From the NCBI GenBank assembly GCA_025330725.1, contig JAIWND010000025.1:1-64000 (forward strand): DNA of 64,000 bases. Direction: 5' to 3'. Position 1 is the first letter of the stretch; each line of letters begins with the position of its first letter. A program made the position numbers and the translations under genes. Source of the stretch: Chlamydoabsidia padenii. Taxonomy: Eukaryota > Mucoromycota > Mucoromycetes > Mucorales > Cunninghamellaceae. The notes under the pieces were generated by a model. The model made no database searches. It saw nothing but the letters and a program-made list of their open reading frames with translations, and had not been told where the DNA came from. Positions 46,216-58,624 of the stretch are shown piece after piece.

Positions 46216-47465
46216 GATAGGAGCGCTTGCGGCTTAGACCCAAGATATTGAAAATGCACCAAAACCCCGAAAATGGAAAATCATTAGCCTTCAATTGAAT
46301 ACCCCAACCCTCCTCTTTGCGTGCATACTACCTTCATCCCACCAATTGTGTTATGAGTTGTCCTGGAATAGGATAAGATAGAAACAGGATCAAAAAGAAT
46401 TGACTTGTAATAGTGTCAGATTATGCTCAAAGATCTGATCGACAATGACAAAATGGTCAATTCACTAATAGTTTTCACTTTTCTTTTCCCATTTCCTTTT
46501 TGGAGTATGCGCATACAATACAGTTTCCGTCGAGTAAAGAGACTTTTGGAAGGAAACCAGCATCCAGTGAAGGGAAATGCAAGGGTCCAATTTCAATCTC
46601 CGCCATTGTCTGCCCTGACACATCGATCCTACCATCCACTGTCCTGCAAGTTTAACCATATCTTTTCTATTTGACAGTCCAGATATATAAACATGACGAC
46701 CTGGTGTGCTTGTCACTTCGCTATCTTTTGTTTAATTAGATCGGGTTTTTTTCGCATTATAATAATAGCTCTTTTGAAGCGGCATCTGAAAAAAAGTCAA
46801 AAATAATGTAATGCGAACCTTTACCCTCTTTGGGATTATGGAAACAACATCGTTATCCCTTCTAGTGAAAGGGCCGTTACACATTGACAGTACAGAAAAT
46901 AGAATGATAGAAAAAAAAAAGTATGTATACTGATAGATAGAGTTGTTGGGTGGCAAAACCAACAAGAATCCTCCCTGACATTTGTTTCATTGCATCATTC
47001 TTGGGATGATCTCGATCATGGATCCAACGCCGTTTCGATCATGTTCCTAGTAATGTTTCTTTGTAAATGTAAAAGATACCATCCAGCTTCGATTTACAAA
47101 GTAGCTAAAAATAATGATATGTTTTCTAAAAAGAAAGTAAACGCTAAAATGTTCTTTGACCAATAATGTACTTTTCTGGGTAATTTATATATTCTGGTAC
47201 GACCATTGCGTGGTTTTCACATTCCGCCATTTTCTGACATAAAAAAAGGGTTTTCGATTTCCCATTCCCCCCCTTTTTTTTTCCTTTCCTTTTTCTTTTT
47301 TGTACGATTCCTCATTGTTTAACATCGTTGCCATTTAAACGATCTCTCATTCATACCAGTTTATTAACACAACCGACCTTCTTCCACTTGTAGTTTAATA
47401 GACAACAATACACCACTTGTAACATAATCACATAAATATATACTTGATACTCTTCTAATCTCATT
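46216..47465. other. Intergenic between divergent ADE1 and secreted-protein genes
   Basis: No supported ORF or RNA gene. The 180 bases before 47466 form a pyrimidine-rich leader region (CCCCCCCTTTTTTTTTCC near 47270), as seen before other genes here. Confidence 0.55.
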
Positions 47466-48777
47466 ATGGTCCGTACTACCGCCACTTTAGCTTCTTTGGT
47501 GGGGTTATCATCTCTTATGGCTACATTGGTATCAGCCGGTGGTATGATTGGACAAGTGGTGGATTCTCAAAACTTTTGTGTCTTTTTACCACCCAAGGGC
47601 GAAATGGACAAACCACTATCAGACAACGAATGGGACTCTGAAGCTTATTGTATGGGTGATACGCCTGATGCCAAAAACGCCAATTCTTTACCTGATGGAT
47701 TTATTCAATCTGCTCATTATGTTGCCACTGATGATTATGTTCAAGTCACCGGTCAATTCGATCCTACCAAGATTGGCTTGAATCCAAATGACGATGGGGG
47801 TCAATGCGATATCATGGTAACGAAATACAGAAAATAAAAAGGAAGTGTAGACTGTCGCTTATCTTTTTTTTTCTCTCTCTCTCTTGCGCTCTTGTAGGCT
47901 CCTAAAGGATCTTCTTGTGTTGGTTGGAAGTACTATGTCAATTTGATCGAACCTTCCGGAAATACCTATTGTATGCGATGCTGTGTAAGTCATAATAATT
48001 TAGGTAAAATGTACTTTTTATTTTATTTTACTAATCAACTGTTTATTATAGAATGATACCAAGAATTGCAATCGTGGTATTTCTGAAAAGGGGTGCGGTC
48101 ATATCATTCCTGGCGATTACAGTGGTCCTATGAACGGTAGCGGAGGCGGCATGCCAACTACAACATCCACCACTGCCAAACCAACTCATACTCACACCTC
48201 TTCCTCTTCCGAAACTTCTACCTCTTCTCCTTCTCCTACCTCCTCTCCTGGTTCTGGGTCTGATTCTGGCTCTGGCTCCTCTGGCTCTGGTTCTGGCTCA
48301 GGCTCCTCTGGATCTGGCTCTGGATCTGGCTCCTCTGGCTCTGGTTCCGGTTCTGGCTCATCGGGTTCTGGTTCTAGCTCTGGCTCTGGCTCATCGGGTT
48401 CTGGTTCTAGCTCTGGCTCTGGCTCATCGGGTTCTGGTTCTAGCTCTGGCTCTGGCTCATCAGGTTCTGGCTCATCGGGTTCTGGCTCTGATACTACCTC
48501 TGGATCTGATACTAACTCCGGCTCTGGCACCACGACAACCACCACCACTCCTGACTCAAATGGATCTTCCGACCCTTCTAATCCTCAAGCACCACAGCCT
48601 GCTGCTCCATCCTCATCATCCTCATCCTCTTCGGCCGACACCACTACGTCTCCATCTGCCAGCTTGGGTCAATCCTCTGTATCTGCTCAATCGGTAAGCC
48701 GAGGCTCTTCTACAACTGTCACATCTATTGTCACTGGTGGTTTGATTGGTTTGGTCGGTTTGGTTTTGATTGCATAA
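47466..48777 (+). CDS. Secreted, probably GPI-anchored Ser/Gly-rich cell-surface protein
   Basis: Three exons (47466-47816, 47898-47984, 48052-48777) give 387 residues. The first 24 form a signal peptide (hydrophobic run then LVSAGG). Residues 25-160 form a cysteine-containing domain with NFCVFLPPKGEMD, EAYCMGDTPDAKN, DGFIQSAHYVATDDYVQVTG, CVGWKYYVNLIEPSGNTYC, MRCCNDTKNC, CGHIIPGDYSG. I recognise this as an unnamed extracellular domain common in fungi. Then comes a Ser/Thr-rich stalk with Gly-Ser repeats (likely O-glycosylated), including an 11-residue unit encoded by 33-base direct repeats near 48350-48460. The C-terminus is a hydrophobic tail (GGLIGLVGLVLIA), as expected for GPI attachment. 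Enzymatic activity is unknown. Confidence 0.82.
48350..48465 (+). repeat. 33-bp coding tandem repeat in the secreted protein
   Basis: About three near-perfect copies of a 33-base unit (GGCTCATCGGGTTCTGGTTC and 13 more bases) encode 11-residue Gly/Ser units. The flanking Gly/Ser region (48235-48500) is a degenerate form of the same sequence. Confidence 0.8.
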
Positions 48778-48991
48778 AAGGCATCCTATCTCTACCTCTA
48801 GTTTATCTCTCTCCCTCCCTTCTACTATTCTCATTACTAGTATTATTGTCTTTACTTATAAATACAACTAAATAATAAAATGTATATCTATTACTCTATG
48901 TTGATAATGGTTTTGTAATTATATCATTTAACAAGACTTGTTGACATTGATCACGTCAGACTATTTTATGCATGCACACTTGTGGGGATGT

Positions 48992-49040
48992 ATAATTTTG
49001 AATCCCGCTCCTCTTTACTTTTTTAAAAGCGGGCGGGGCT
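48992..49040 (+). promoter_or_regulatory. CCCGC motif and inverted GCGGGCGGGGC box
   Basis: TTTTGAATCCCGCTCC (48996-49011) is followed about 20 bases later by AAAAGCGGGCGGGGC, making a loose inverted pair about 160-200 bases before the ATG at 49197. It may serve as the promoter element of that gene. Confidence 0.4.
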
Positions 49041-49196
49041 CATTTTTCGTCGCTCTCCAGGTGGAATTGGTCAGTGCCGACTTTATAAAAAAGTAGTGAT
49101 AGGAACTGGTTTGATGAACTCACATACTAATCTCTTTTCTTCTTCTTCTTCTTCTTCAAACGGTTTGCCTTTGATTGAACCATCTTAGACAAAGGC

Positions 49197-50003
49197 ATGG
49201 GGAAACTGAATAGGAAACACGAGAGAAAACTCAAAAAGAAACAAAAGAAACTAAATCACAACCCTAAACAGAAACGTATACATGGGCGAGCAGCATATAC
49301 ATCTCCAACACCAGCAGTCATGCGTATGCCAATACCGATATCAACAATCACACCATCACAGCCCTTTAACCTGGATACGACGGAACCCTCTCTGGATCTC
49401 AAGATGACCAGCGTCAATACCACTAGTGAAGTACCCATTTTGTTAGCCAATGCCAGTCTCCTTGATCAACCACCCTCAACACAATTACTCAAACACGCTA
49501 GTCATAACAAGGATAGGAGGAAACTCGACAAGAAACACAAAGAAGCACCGGAACAGTATACGGACGAGCACACCGTTGCCTATTACCGAGAACTGACACG
49601 ATTAATTCCTATGCAGATTCGCCAAGCTCGACACAGCCTGACAAAAGACGACCAATGGGACCAATGGATCAAACAACAAGCAAAACGGCAACGACGCAAC
49701 CTCCAATTAAAACAAAAGGATGGTGACGACGACACCAACCAACCAGGAGAATTGCCACCACCAGATTACTTGACGGATCCTATCTCTATTCTGGACAACT
49801 CGGTGGCCTATATTGAATACTTGCAGGAACAACTGGTACAAGGATTGGTGGATGCGGCAAAGACAAAGGTAAACTATCGACAGATGGAATTGGATTATGC
49901 TGCTCAAGCGGTATACTGGAAAAACAAGTTGAAGGCCGAAGAAAGGGAACATTCTCGACTTGTGGCTGTAAAACGTAAAGCTTCCCCTTCATGCCTTTTG
50001 TAA
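49197..50003 (+). CDS. Orphan basic protein with HLH-like C-terminus
   Basis: A single-exon gene of 268 codons. The N-terminus is strongly basic (KLNRKHERKLKKKQKKLNHN), then Ser/Thr/Pro-rich. A second basic region (HNKDRRKLDKKHKEA) precedes a helix (AYYRELTRLIP). After a long charged loop comes SILDNSVAYIEYLQEQLVQG and a terminal coiled-coil-like helix rich in Lys/Glu. The basic-helix-loop-helix order, and especially the LDNSVAYIEYLQEQL helix, resembles helix 2 plus the leucine extension of bHLH factors, but the loop is unusually long. I do not recognise a family. Nuclear location is likely from the basic clusters. Confidence 0.6.
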   Translation: MGKLNRKHERKLKKKQKKLNHNPKQKRIHGRAAYTSPTPAVMRMPIPISTITPSQPFNLDTTEPSLDLKMTSVNTTSEVPILLANASLLDQPPSTQLLKHASHNKDRRKLDKKHKEAPEQYTDEHTVAYYRELTRLIPMQIRQARHSLTKDDQWDQWIKQQAKRQRRNLQLKQKDGDDDTNQPGELPPPDYLTDPISILDNSVAYIEYLQEQLVQGLVDAAKTKVNYRQMELDYAAQAVYWKNKLKAEEREHSRLVAVKRKASPSCLL

Positions 50004-52744
50004 CACTTCAACATTCGAATAGTAATAGATTATACTAGTTTTATTAATTAAATAAAATCAATAAAAAAATATACAATGTTTAAAAGTGGTCGAAAGAAAT
50101 GATCAAAAGCAATAATACATGGGAAAAGAAATCGAACAGTCAGTTAGTACATGTGATCAGCCCCTTTTGTCTATGGAAATGATAAAACTTATCACTTGAA
50201 TCGAAGTGCAGTGTGTGGGTGGGCTGCGATAACTTCCCGGAAAAATTGAGCATGGCAACGAGTGGAGACAAAGGAATGGAGAGAGAGCGCGCGCGGATTC
50301 ATACCAAGTGGCCAGCATTACCACATGAATTGTTTGATTGTATAACCGTTGCAGCCTGGCTGACCACATTGGCAGTGGCGGAAAGGATGAAGGAAAAAAG
50401 TTGGCGATCAGTGTTGGGAAAATGATAGCGTGTGAAAAATGATGGTGAATCAATCATTCAAACAATGGATAAGAATGTCTCAAAGATAGGAGGTGGTCAG
50501 TGCTAAGGAAATCGTAGATGTAGTCCATCAAATCAATAAAAAATAAGTGATACGAAAAGATGGGATCTTTATTAAACGCCAAATGGTTATGGTATTTAGG
50601 TTAAAAGTCAAGCTCCAAGTCCTTTGAGTCAATCTGTCCGAACTTGCGATGAGTTTTACCTGTCATGAAACCCACTTCGTGTTCAAATTCCGCTTTACCT
50701 TGATTTCTTACTAAGATTTTGGATAGGCTTTTCTTGCTCCATTGTTAAAGGATGCTAATGATTAAAGTGGTGATGTGAATACTATAACCCATTTCCAATA
50801 TACTTTACCACAAAATTCAAGTGCCAAAATTCTTGTGTCAGTCTGTCCAAGCTTGCGAAGAGTTTTACTTATCCTCTCTACCCAGCTTCTCCCTGAGCTT
50901 CCCTTTTTGCGGGGGCACTCGCTCTAACTTAGAAAAGAAAAAAAAAAAATCAGCTGCGCTTTATCCATCCATCCATTCATCCATGCAAATCAATTTATTC
51001 AACCCTTCTAACGAGACCTTAGCTTCACAGAAAAATCGCGGATTTGAGATATTCGTATGATTTTTTATAAGAGACGAGCCTTCGACCTCCGCTTCGCTAT
51101 GGTAAGTCGTCGCCCTCTCGGGGAACGGATACGTGGTTTGGTGTGGTCTAACGTTTATGTGGTTTATTAGGCTCTAGGTTTTGTACTCTGCTCCCCTTGG
51201 CCTTTAGCCATATGGTCGGACAAAAAAAGGGATTTAAGCGAGGTTTAAAAGACGTTGAGTTTGAGATTTGTTCCATTATTTTTCAAAACAGGAAGATATC
51301 CTTCCTTCCCCCACAATTAGATCTTTACATAATATAGATTATATATAAAACTTTTAATTGAGTAAATTAATAAAACTTGAATTTGATTCATACACTCTCT
51401 TCTGCATGAAGCACCCCATTCCCCCGATCATTACCTTTCCTTACTGTTACCTCCGTGTGCAAGTAGTAAGTGACCTATCGATCCAGTTGTACTTGCTTTT
51501 TTTTTTCTCCTTAAATAAAAACCTATTGCAGTATCTCTCCTCTTTTTTGATATTATGCGCCCTGTATATTCAATCACATATCTCAAACCCCATTCATGCA
51601 AATTTGTTAGGAAGCAATTTGAGTGTTTTCCCGTATGGGTTCCTACTAACAAATGATTGTCAACAGAGTAATATGTGCATTTATGTTATATACTATTAAT
51701 TAATATATCAAAGCACATTAAATAGTTGTCATGGTAAAGTCAACGGGAACCATCCCAGTGTTTTATTAATACAATCCAATGATAACATTCTAAACTATAT
51801 CTAATTAAACTAAATATCCCCCTTTCCAATCGTTTGATAGTTACCCTTTATCACTTCAAGTTGATATGCCATGGATGAAAGACGCCTAAAATATATTATA
51901 CAAGAATCATTTATTTCATTCGTTACAACTTACCTTGTGATAATCCATCCTGATCTATATCATTTCTTTTTTTTTGGCCAACCGTCCGAGATAACAAAGT
52001 ATCCTTTCCATTTTTCAGATAGTTTGTCATGTGTTGATACTCGTCGTTCCAAACATGGAAGCATGTCTTGTTCAAGATTATAAACCTTCAAGAAACAAGG
52101 AAATAGCCAGGTTAGTATTTACAATACTGAAAGTTAATTTCATGATCACCGGTGGAGTATGAATAGTTAGTTGTCCACCCAGTATTGGATAATAGTTAAC
52201 GATATGTCAAGAAAAGAAAGAAAGAAAAGAAAAAAAAAAGTGATACGATTAGTGGCAAATAATTCAAATCCCGGTCAAGAGACTCACCCGATGATGCCTT
52301 CAGTTTCATTGTTCTGTCTGAGCATTGTTTCCTAATAATAATAAAAAAGGTACTCATAGTTTTCAAGTAATTGGGTAACATTAATATGGTAATATGATTG
52401 TCTTACCCCTTTATTTTCATTCAACCAAGTTCGACCATGAAAGCTACAATCAAAATGATAGATGGCGTTCCTTTTTTCCTCCTTAATTCAATGACCGCCA
52501 CCACCAAAAAGTCAAATCTTCAAATTTTTTTTCCTTTCATTCTCCTTTTTACCCTAACTCCCCCCCCCTTTTTTTTTCTTCTTCTTCACTTTTTATTCAC
52601 TTTTTACATGATACTTCTTCTTTCATTACTTTTACTTATTTAATTTACTTACTTATATAATATATATATATATATATATATACACACACCCTCATACATA
52701 TACACATATTACATACAGTTATCCATTAATTAATACCAAACTAT
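50004..52744. other. Intergenic, 2.7 kb, no supported gene
   Basis: It includes two imperfect direct repeats of about 65 bases (50609-50675 and 50818-50885, sharing TGTCCGAACTTGCGATGAGT-type sequence). A short GC-richer patch (51,070-51,130) contains TTCGACCTCCGCTTCG. A TA run (52661-52680) lies before the kinase gene. Short frames here show no conserved features. Confidence 0.55.
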
Positions 52745-54855
52745 ATGACCTTATCACCCACTTCAATGTCATCATCAACCTCTTCTTCGGACACAGAAGT
52801 GGCTTCCGTCATCACTGCTCCACCACCTTCTTATACTTCCACCACTCAACTACACTCACGACTCAAATCCTTCTTTAGCCCTTCTTCACCACAGCCTACA
52901 GACCAAGTCACTACTTTTGCCGTTCCTGATGATTTCGACCTCACCAATCAAAAGGGATTCAAAAGCAATTCTTGGTTTACACCAGCTCACATGAATTCAC
53001 AAAAAGGAATTCGTCGTGTTGCCTCTGCACCCAATGCCAACAAACTATTATTTAAACAACAACAACACTATCCACCACCACCACCGCCACCCACTGTCTC
53101 CACTGCACATAGTTTATATCACCATTCCAGTAAAGAAGTGGCAGGGTCTGTACCAGCATTTGGGACACAACATCATCGAAAAGCATTCCGGCGGACATAC
53201 TCTTCAGCCAGTATCAAGGTCAAACAGGTGGAAGTAGGTCCTTCTAGTTTTGTCAAGATTCGTATGCTTGGGAAAGGAGATGTTGGCAAAGTATACATGG
53301 TGAAACAAAAGAATACTGACAAATTATTTGCTATGAAAGGTAAATAAATAATAATAATAATAATAAAGTAGACTATCGATCAATGTTACTCAAAAATATA
53401 CATCCTCTTCATCTTTTTATAATAGTTTTATCCAAACGAGAAATGATTAAACGAAACAAAGTGAAACGGGCTTTGGCAGAACAAGAAATCCTCGCGACTT
53501 CCAATCATCCTTTTATTGTCACATTGTATCATTCCTTCCAAAGTCAAGATTACCTCTACTTTGTTATGGAATATTGTATGGGTGGTGAATTCTTTAGAGG
53601 TAAATAGTAAATAGATGAAGCTTATAATTGATTCTCTAATCATTCTTTCTTTTAATCTAGCCTTGCAACTACGACCTGGGAAATGCTTGAATGAAGAAGG
53701 GGCTCAATTCTATGCAGCTGAAGTAATTGCAGCATTGGAATATCTACATCTACATGGCTTCATATATCGTGACCTTAAACCTGAAAGTATGTATAAATGG
53801 AATAATAGACATAGGAACAAGGATGTTAACCAACATGATTACTTTATTTAGACATCTTATTACATCAAAGTGGTCATATTATGTTAACTGACTTTGATCT
53901 AAGCAAGGGCTCATCTCCTCCTGGCAAACCTGGTGTGGTCAAATCAACATCACCCAATTTGGCAAGTACTAATGAACCATTTTGACTTGATCCATTCCAT
54001 AACTAACCTTTTTAACTTTGGAAATATAGCCTCCTTCTATTGATACTAAATGCTGTGTAAACAATTTGCGGACAAACAGCTTTGTTGGAACAGAAGGTAT
54101 GTATGAAATAGATCCCTCATGACGAAAACAAGGGGTTAATTACATCTAATCTACATAGAATACATTGCTCCAGAAGTCATACAAGGGAAAGGTCACTCAA
54201 GTAGCGTTGATTGGTGGACATTGGGGATCCTTATATTTGAAATGCTGGTAATATACTAATAAAACCTTTATGGATCCCTTCATTTAACTTTTTATATTGA
54301 ATAGTATGGAACAACACCTTTTAAAGGATCCAATAGAAGCGAAACGTTTAGTCGTGTATTGCATTGTGACCCTATGTTTAGTCACCAACCAGCCCCTTAT
54401 CAACATCACACACCATCCTCAGCATGCAAGGGCTTAATTCGACGGCTATTACATAAAGACGAAGGACGACGATTGGGCTCTCGTGCTGGTGCTTCCGACA
54501 TCAAGGCTCATCCATTCTTCAAAACTGTCAACTTTGCTCTGTTACGGCATGAAACCCCTCCCATTGTACCATTGATTCAAATGCCGAACGGTATCGATGC
54601 TCTCAACTTTCGAAAGATGCCTCCCGAAAGCTTCAGTTTGGACTTGGAAACCGACATTAATGCCACACGTATCAACAACAAGAATCATAATAACGATATC
54701 ATCAAGGATGTGGCTTGCACTAATGTCAACCCATTTGAAAAATTCAACTCGAGTAAGTCTTTAATCTCTTTTGTTTTATGCATACTAACCTCTCTCTCTT
54801 TGTAGTGACATTATATCACGAAGGCGACTCCGACTCCGAATTTGATCAGTTTTGA
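52745..54855 (+). CDS. AGC-family protein kinase, flippase-kinase type (Fpk1/nrc-2)
   Basis: Eight exons (52745-53339, 53426-53599, 53661-53786, 53852-53961, 54030-54096, 54159-54247, 54305-54752, 54806-54855) give 552 residues. The N-terminal 175 residues are Ser/Thr/Pro-rich. Kinase signatures seen: glycine loop [12 protein letters not shown], catalytic lysine in FAMKV, hinge [30 protein letters not shown] in place of [23 protein letters not shown], and [17 protein letters not shown]. The DFD and the insert between DFD and APE are hallmarks of the Fpk1/nrc-2/plant AGCVIII group. The tail reads NPFEKFNS. Yeast Fpk1 phosphorylates phospholipid flippases at the plasma membrane; Neurospora nrc-2 affects conidiation. 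Intron 4 (53962-54029) is GC-AG. The P-loop lacks the usual third glycine (GDVGKV). Confidence 0.9.
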
Positions 54856-55314
54856 ACATACACTCCCTCTTTTGTTTATCCCATGTAGTTCTTTAGATCA
54901 TTTTTTACTTTTATATTATTATATTTACTATTTTATCCCTTACTGTTAGTTTTTTTTTTTTTTTTTTTTTTTTTTTTGAACCATACATACCCTTCCCACT
55001 CGTTTCCCCCCTTCTCTCCTCCTGCCGTCTTTCTTATTTCCTTTTTTCCTTTTCTAGTTTAGTTTTTTCCCCCTTACTTTTTATTCTGTACACGGTTGTT
55101 GTTTTTTTATCCTATCTCCTTCTATTCATAATAATAATATCAATAAAAACTTACACTCAATCATCACCCTTTCTGACTTTTACAATGTCCCTTATGCTTC
55201 TCGAGATCGAGGCGGGATTTGAAAATGCATTTTTTTTTTTTTTTTGAAGTCACCCGTCAAAAAAAAAAAAAAAAAAAAAAAACCTTGCGGGGACACTTCT
55301 CTTTACTTTACACC
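54856..55314 (+). promoter_or_regulatory. Intergenic: kinase 3' end and TTLL12 promoter
   Basis: A T run of about 27 (54951-54977) belongs to the kinase 3' region. GCGGGATTT at 55212-55220 lies 95 bases before the TTLL12 ATG, followed by a T17 run and an A24 run (about 55259-55282). The combination of CCCGC motif and poly(dA:dT) mirrors the DHX37 promoter. Confidence 0.5.
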
Positions 55315-57749
55315 ATGGCTAGTGCATTCGAAAGCTTTGTAGCTGTACATCAATATCAGCTCAAGTCCATCCCTGAAGATTTATGGCAGGTAATACATCT
55401 ACTAACAAATTTACTTGTCTTGTATATTTGAAAGTCGTTTTATTAACTTTGTTTACTTCTTTTAGCCTTTGTTTATGAAACTGGGTGAAGATTATCTTGA
55501 TGCAGGTTCAACCATGGAACTTCACCATGGCGACCCTTTACCTGGCTATTCACTTCATCTCAAGAACGATGGCAGTTGTTTGGAAAAACACAGGTAAACA
55601 AAAAAATAAAAAATAGACACTGAATCCTCTAACCTCCCTCTAGTGACATTTATCTGATCGATCATGCATGGACAACCACCCCCGAAACGGCCAAACAACA
55701 ATTAAAGGACAATACTATCAACTTATTGGAAAGACTGGAAAATCTGATGGGGATTGAACCTGAAGAAGGATGGGTGGATGAAGATGATGAAGACGAACAA
55801 GTCGACCATGACGATGCGATCATCTCCATGGTGGCGGAACAAGCGAACGTGTCTTATGAAAAAGCCAAACAAGCCCTGGTGGAGGAAAACTACGAAGTGG
55901 TCAATGCTATTGCCGTAAGTTATATACTTTTTGTGAAACAAACTACCAAACCCTGATTTCTTTTGCATTGATGAACCCTAGAATTTGACGATCGATCCGG
56001 AGTTTAAAAAACAGGCAGATGCATTACAAGATCAAGTCCTCGGTCAATTGATTGCTAGTGGCAAGGCACAAGAAAAAGAAGACACGGTGAACAAGGAAAA
56101 GGAAGAAAAGAAAGAACGCTGGATTGCTGATTGGATGGATCGTCGGGTCAACAAGGTGTATGACACAATGTGGTCTTTTATACAAACCTACTCTTATACT
56201 GTACTGAAAACAGATGGTCAATCTGCTGCTCAGACTGCTTTATGTAAGTTTAACACATACACACACACAAAAGAATAGGTTCAATGTTTGACTGACTGAC
56301 CAGTACTTTTGTTATAGATATTAATGATGAAGTAGGTTCAGCCATTAGTCATTCTCCTCGGCCCAATATGGTGTGTATTCCCTTCATCTTCTCTCGCGGT
56401 GCATCGGCCATGATTCCTTACAGTGTCTTATTCCCAATCCGAACCATCCAACCTGGTGAACTGATTACATGCGACCTCCTACCAAAGACTCTTGGACGTG
56501 ATGTGGATCGACATGCTTATCTCTACGCCATTGAAGATCGAGTGGACCCAGCTGAACGAGTTGACGGCAAAATGCAGCGGGATATGATTATGGATGCATT
56601 CAAAGTCTATCAAAACAACAATAACAATAACAACAAGAATGACGATCAACCTATCACTAATCGGGAAGCTTATCATCAAACATTATGTACCACCTCTTAT
56701 GATTCCAGCACGGTCAAGATATATACAGATATGGACGATATTCGGTCTGATGTGACCTTGCCTCATGTACAATGGGTCAACGATCGTCATCATGCAGATT
56801 TAATTTACACCAAGAACGACGACTCGACCCTGACGTATCCACACAACTTGGCCCCATTGATCCGTGCTACTTTTGGTGTGACGGCTCCATGGTACTTGTC
56901 CACCTACAGCCTATCTAATGAATTAGCCGAATGTGTAGGCGATTATTTGAACCAATCAGAGCCTACTTTATGGACCATTCAATCGTACGACAACACTTCA
57001 CGTCGCATCCTTTCTTCTTTACCGGAATTAATCCGCCAATACGATACACCCATGACGCCTCAATTGGCACAACATTATCCTCATCATCCTTGTCTTTACA
57101 ATGGCAAGAAATTCCATCTTCGCTACCTGGTCTTGTTGAATCGCCTTCAGGATGCATTGTTTGCTGGTGTGTATAACAAGATGTTTTGGGTCCGATTGGC
57201 AAACAAAAAGTACTCGGTGGACGATACTCGGGATATGGAACGACACTTGTTGGTGGATTCTGGGTTTGAAATGACTCGATTAGATCATGCAAGTTTTATT
57301 CGTCATATGGAAAAGGAACACTCGTCGCTGGAATGGACCACTGTTCAAACAAATATCAACAATGTGATTAAAGGTATAAAAAAAAAAAAGATGGTATAAA
57401 GGAGATGACTTGTTGACTCACTTTTTGTTTTTATTTGGTAGATGTCGTTTATGCCATCACTGCAGATAAAGAACGATCTCCCTCTGGTGCCTTTATGTTT
57501 GATATTATGCTTAAAGATACATTCCAACCCGTGGTGATGGATGTCCAACCAGCCAATGATCAATCATCTTTGTACAAGGTAAGTAAGGAGTGATATCGGA
57601 TCGTTCCTTTCATTAACTCACTTTATGTTTATCTTTAACCCACCCCCTTTGTATAGGACGACAAGCAAATCATCAACAACATGTTATCAGTAATGGATAA
57701 AAGATTCGACAATGTGGAAAAGGGATTTGAATCCTTTACTTTATTATAG
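55315..57749 (+). CDS. TTLL12: Tubulin-tyrosine ligase-like protein TTLL12
   Basis: Seven exons (55315-55389, 55466-55593, 55644-55914, 55982-56243, 56318-57373, 57442-57578, 57657-57749) give 673 residues; human TTLL12 has 644. The N-terminal SET-like half begins FESFVAVHQYQLKSIPEDLW, typical of TTLL12. An acidic stretch and a UBA-like segment (ISMVAEQANVSYEKAKQALV, EENYEVVNAIANLT; about residues 124-163) are present. The C-terminal TTL-like half includes LPHVQWVNDRHHADLIYT, KKFHLRYLVLLNR, and ends MLSVMDKRFDNVEKGF. In animals TTLL12 binds tubulin and influences its tyrosination and histone marks, although it appears to lack ligase activity. Function in fungi is unknown. A poly(Asn) run is encoded near 56617-56640. 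Confidence 0.88.
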
Positions 57750-57895
57750 TCATATAATTACATATAGAGTCTAGTTTAGATATTAATAAACTTTTTAACT
57801 AATAAAAGAAAAATGATATTTTGGTGTAATATATGGGGTTACCATTGGTTTTTGCTAATAATAAGGAGGGAGGGGGGCTTCTTGAAAAAGATTTA

Positions 57896-58119
57896 AAATC
57901 CCGCTGAGCACACGCATGATGTAATGTTTCTTTCCTTTTTCTCTCCTGATGGAGATGTTCGGGATCTTAAAAGAAAGCCTCCCGAGGCTTTATATAGTTT
58001 ATCTCATCCCGTGCACGATCATCAGCAACATCATCATTTTATCATTACCGTAATAAGGGGGGGGGGAAGGGTCAAGCCTAATCCGTTTAGGTAGATCGAG
58101 GCAAGTGTTGAAACCCCGC
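57896..58119 (+). promoter_or_regulatory. Two CCCGC motifs before the 58,214 gene
   Basis: AAATCCCGC at 57896-57904 and the variant AAACCCCGC at 58111-58119. The latter lies 95 bases before the ATG and is followed by a CT-rich initiator stretch. Confidence 0.45.
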
Positions 58120-58213
58120 TCACTTTTTCCCCCTTTTTTATAAAAATGCCCTCTTTTCTTTCTCTCTCTCTCTTCTCTTTCTCTTTCTTCTTTTTTCTTT
58201 ATTATACCACACC

Positions 58214-58624
58214 ATGTTAAAGACAACCCTTACTACATTTAAACCCACTTTATCATGCCGTTATGCCTCTGTCTTGACCACCTCGTCATTCCCACCCACT
58301 AGTCATTGTCCCCTACCACACGATTCATCCTATATAGTCACCCCTGCCTCTGCTCCATTGACAACCCCGTCCAACAATGCCTTTCATCCGGCGTATATAC
58401 CCAAAAAGACGCAAATCAGGCTGACATTAGAAGAACTTCGACAAGTCTTGGATTCATCGAAACAGTTATTACACCATTTACAACAAGAATACGTCGATCC
58501 CTCAATGGACTTGCAACATATTTATGAACATCTTGAATCCATCGAATCACTCTCTTCGCCTCAGAAGCCGTCATCAAGGAACAACAAGAAACAAGGCGGC
58601 GGCGGCGACGATGATGATGAATGA
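58214..58624 (+). CDS. Small orphan protein, possibly mitochondrial
   Basis: A single-exon ORF of 136 codons with a promoter like its neighbours (CCCGC motif, CT-rich leader) and A-rich 3' signals (TGTAATAAAAATAC near 58757). The first 25 residues are rich in Thr, Ser, Leu, Lys and Arg without acids (MLKTTLTTFKPTLSCRYASV), as in mitochondrial presequences. The middle contains a helix, LTLEELRQVLDSSKQLLHHL, and the C-terminus is Lys/Gly-rich ending in acids. No family is recognised. Confidence 0.6.
   Translation: MLKTTLTTFKPTLSCRYASVLTTSSFPPTSHCPLPHDSSYIVTPASAPLTTPSNNAFHPAYIPKKTQIRLTLEELRQVLDSSKQLLHHLQQEYVDPSMDLQHIYEHLESIESLSSPQKPSSRNNKKQGGGGDDDDE

Noticed and set aside
48192..48548. Antisense Pro/Glu-rich ORF over the secreted protein
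   Set aside because: It is the complement of Gly/Ser repeats, with no independent evidence.
50640..50700. GTTCAAATTC string suggesting a tRNA T-loop
   Set aside because: No matching acceptor or anticodon stems could be formed around it. I found no tRNA elsewhere in the window.
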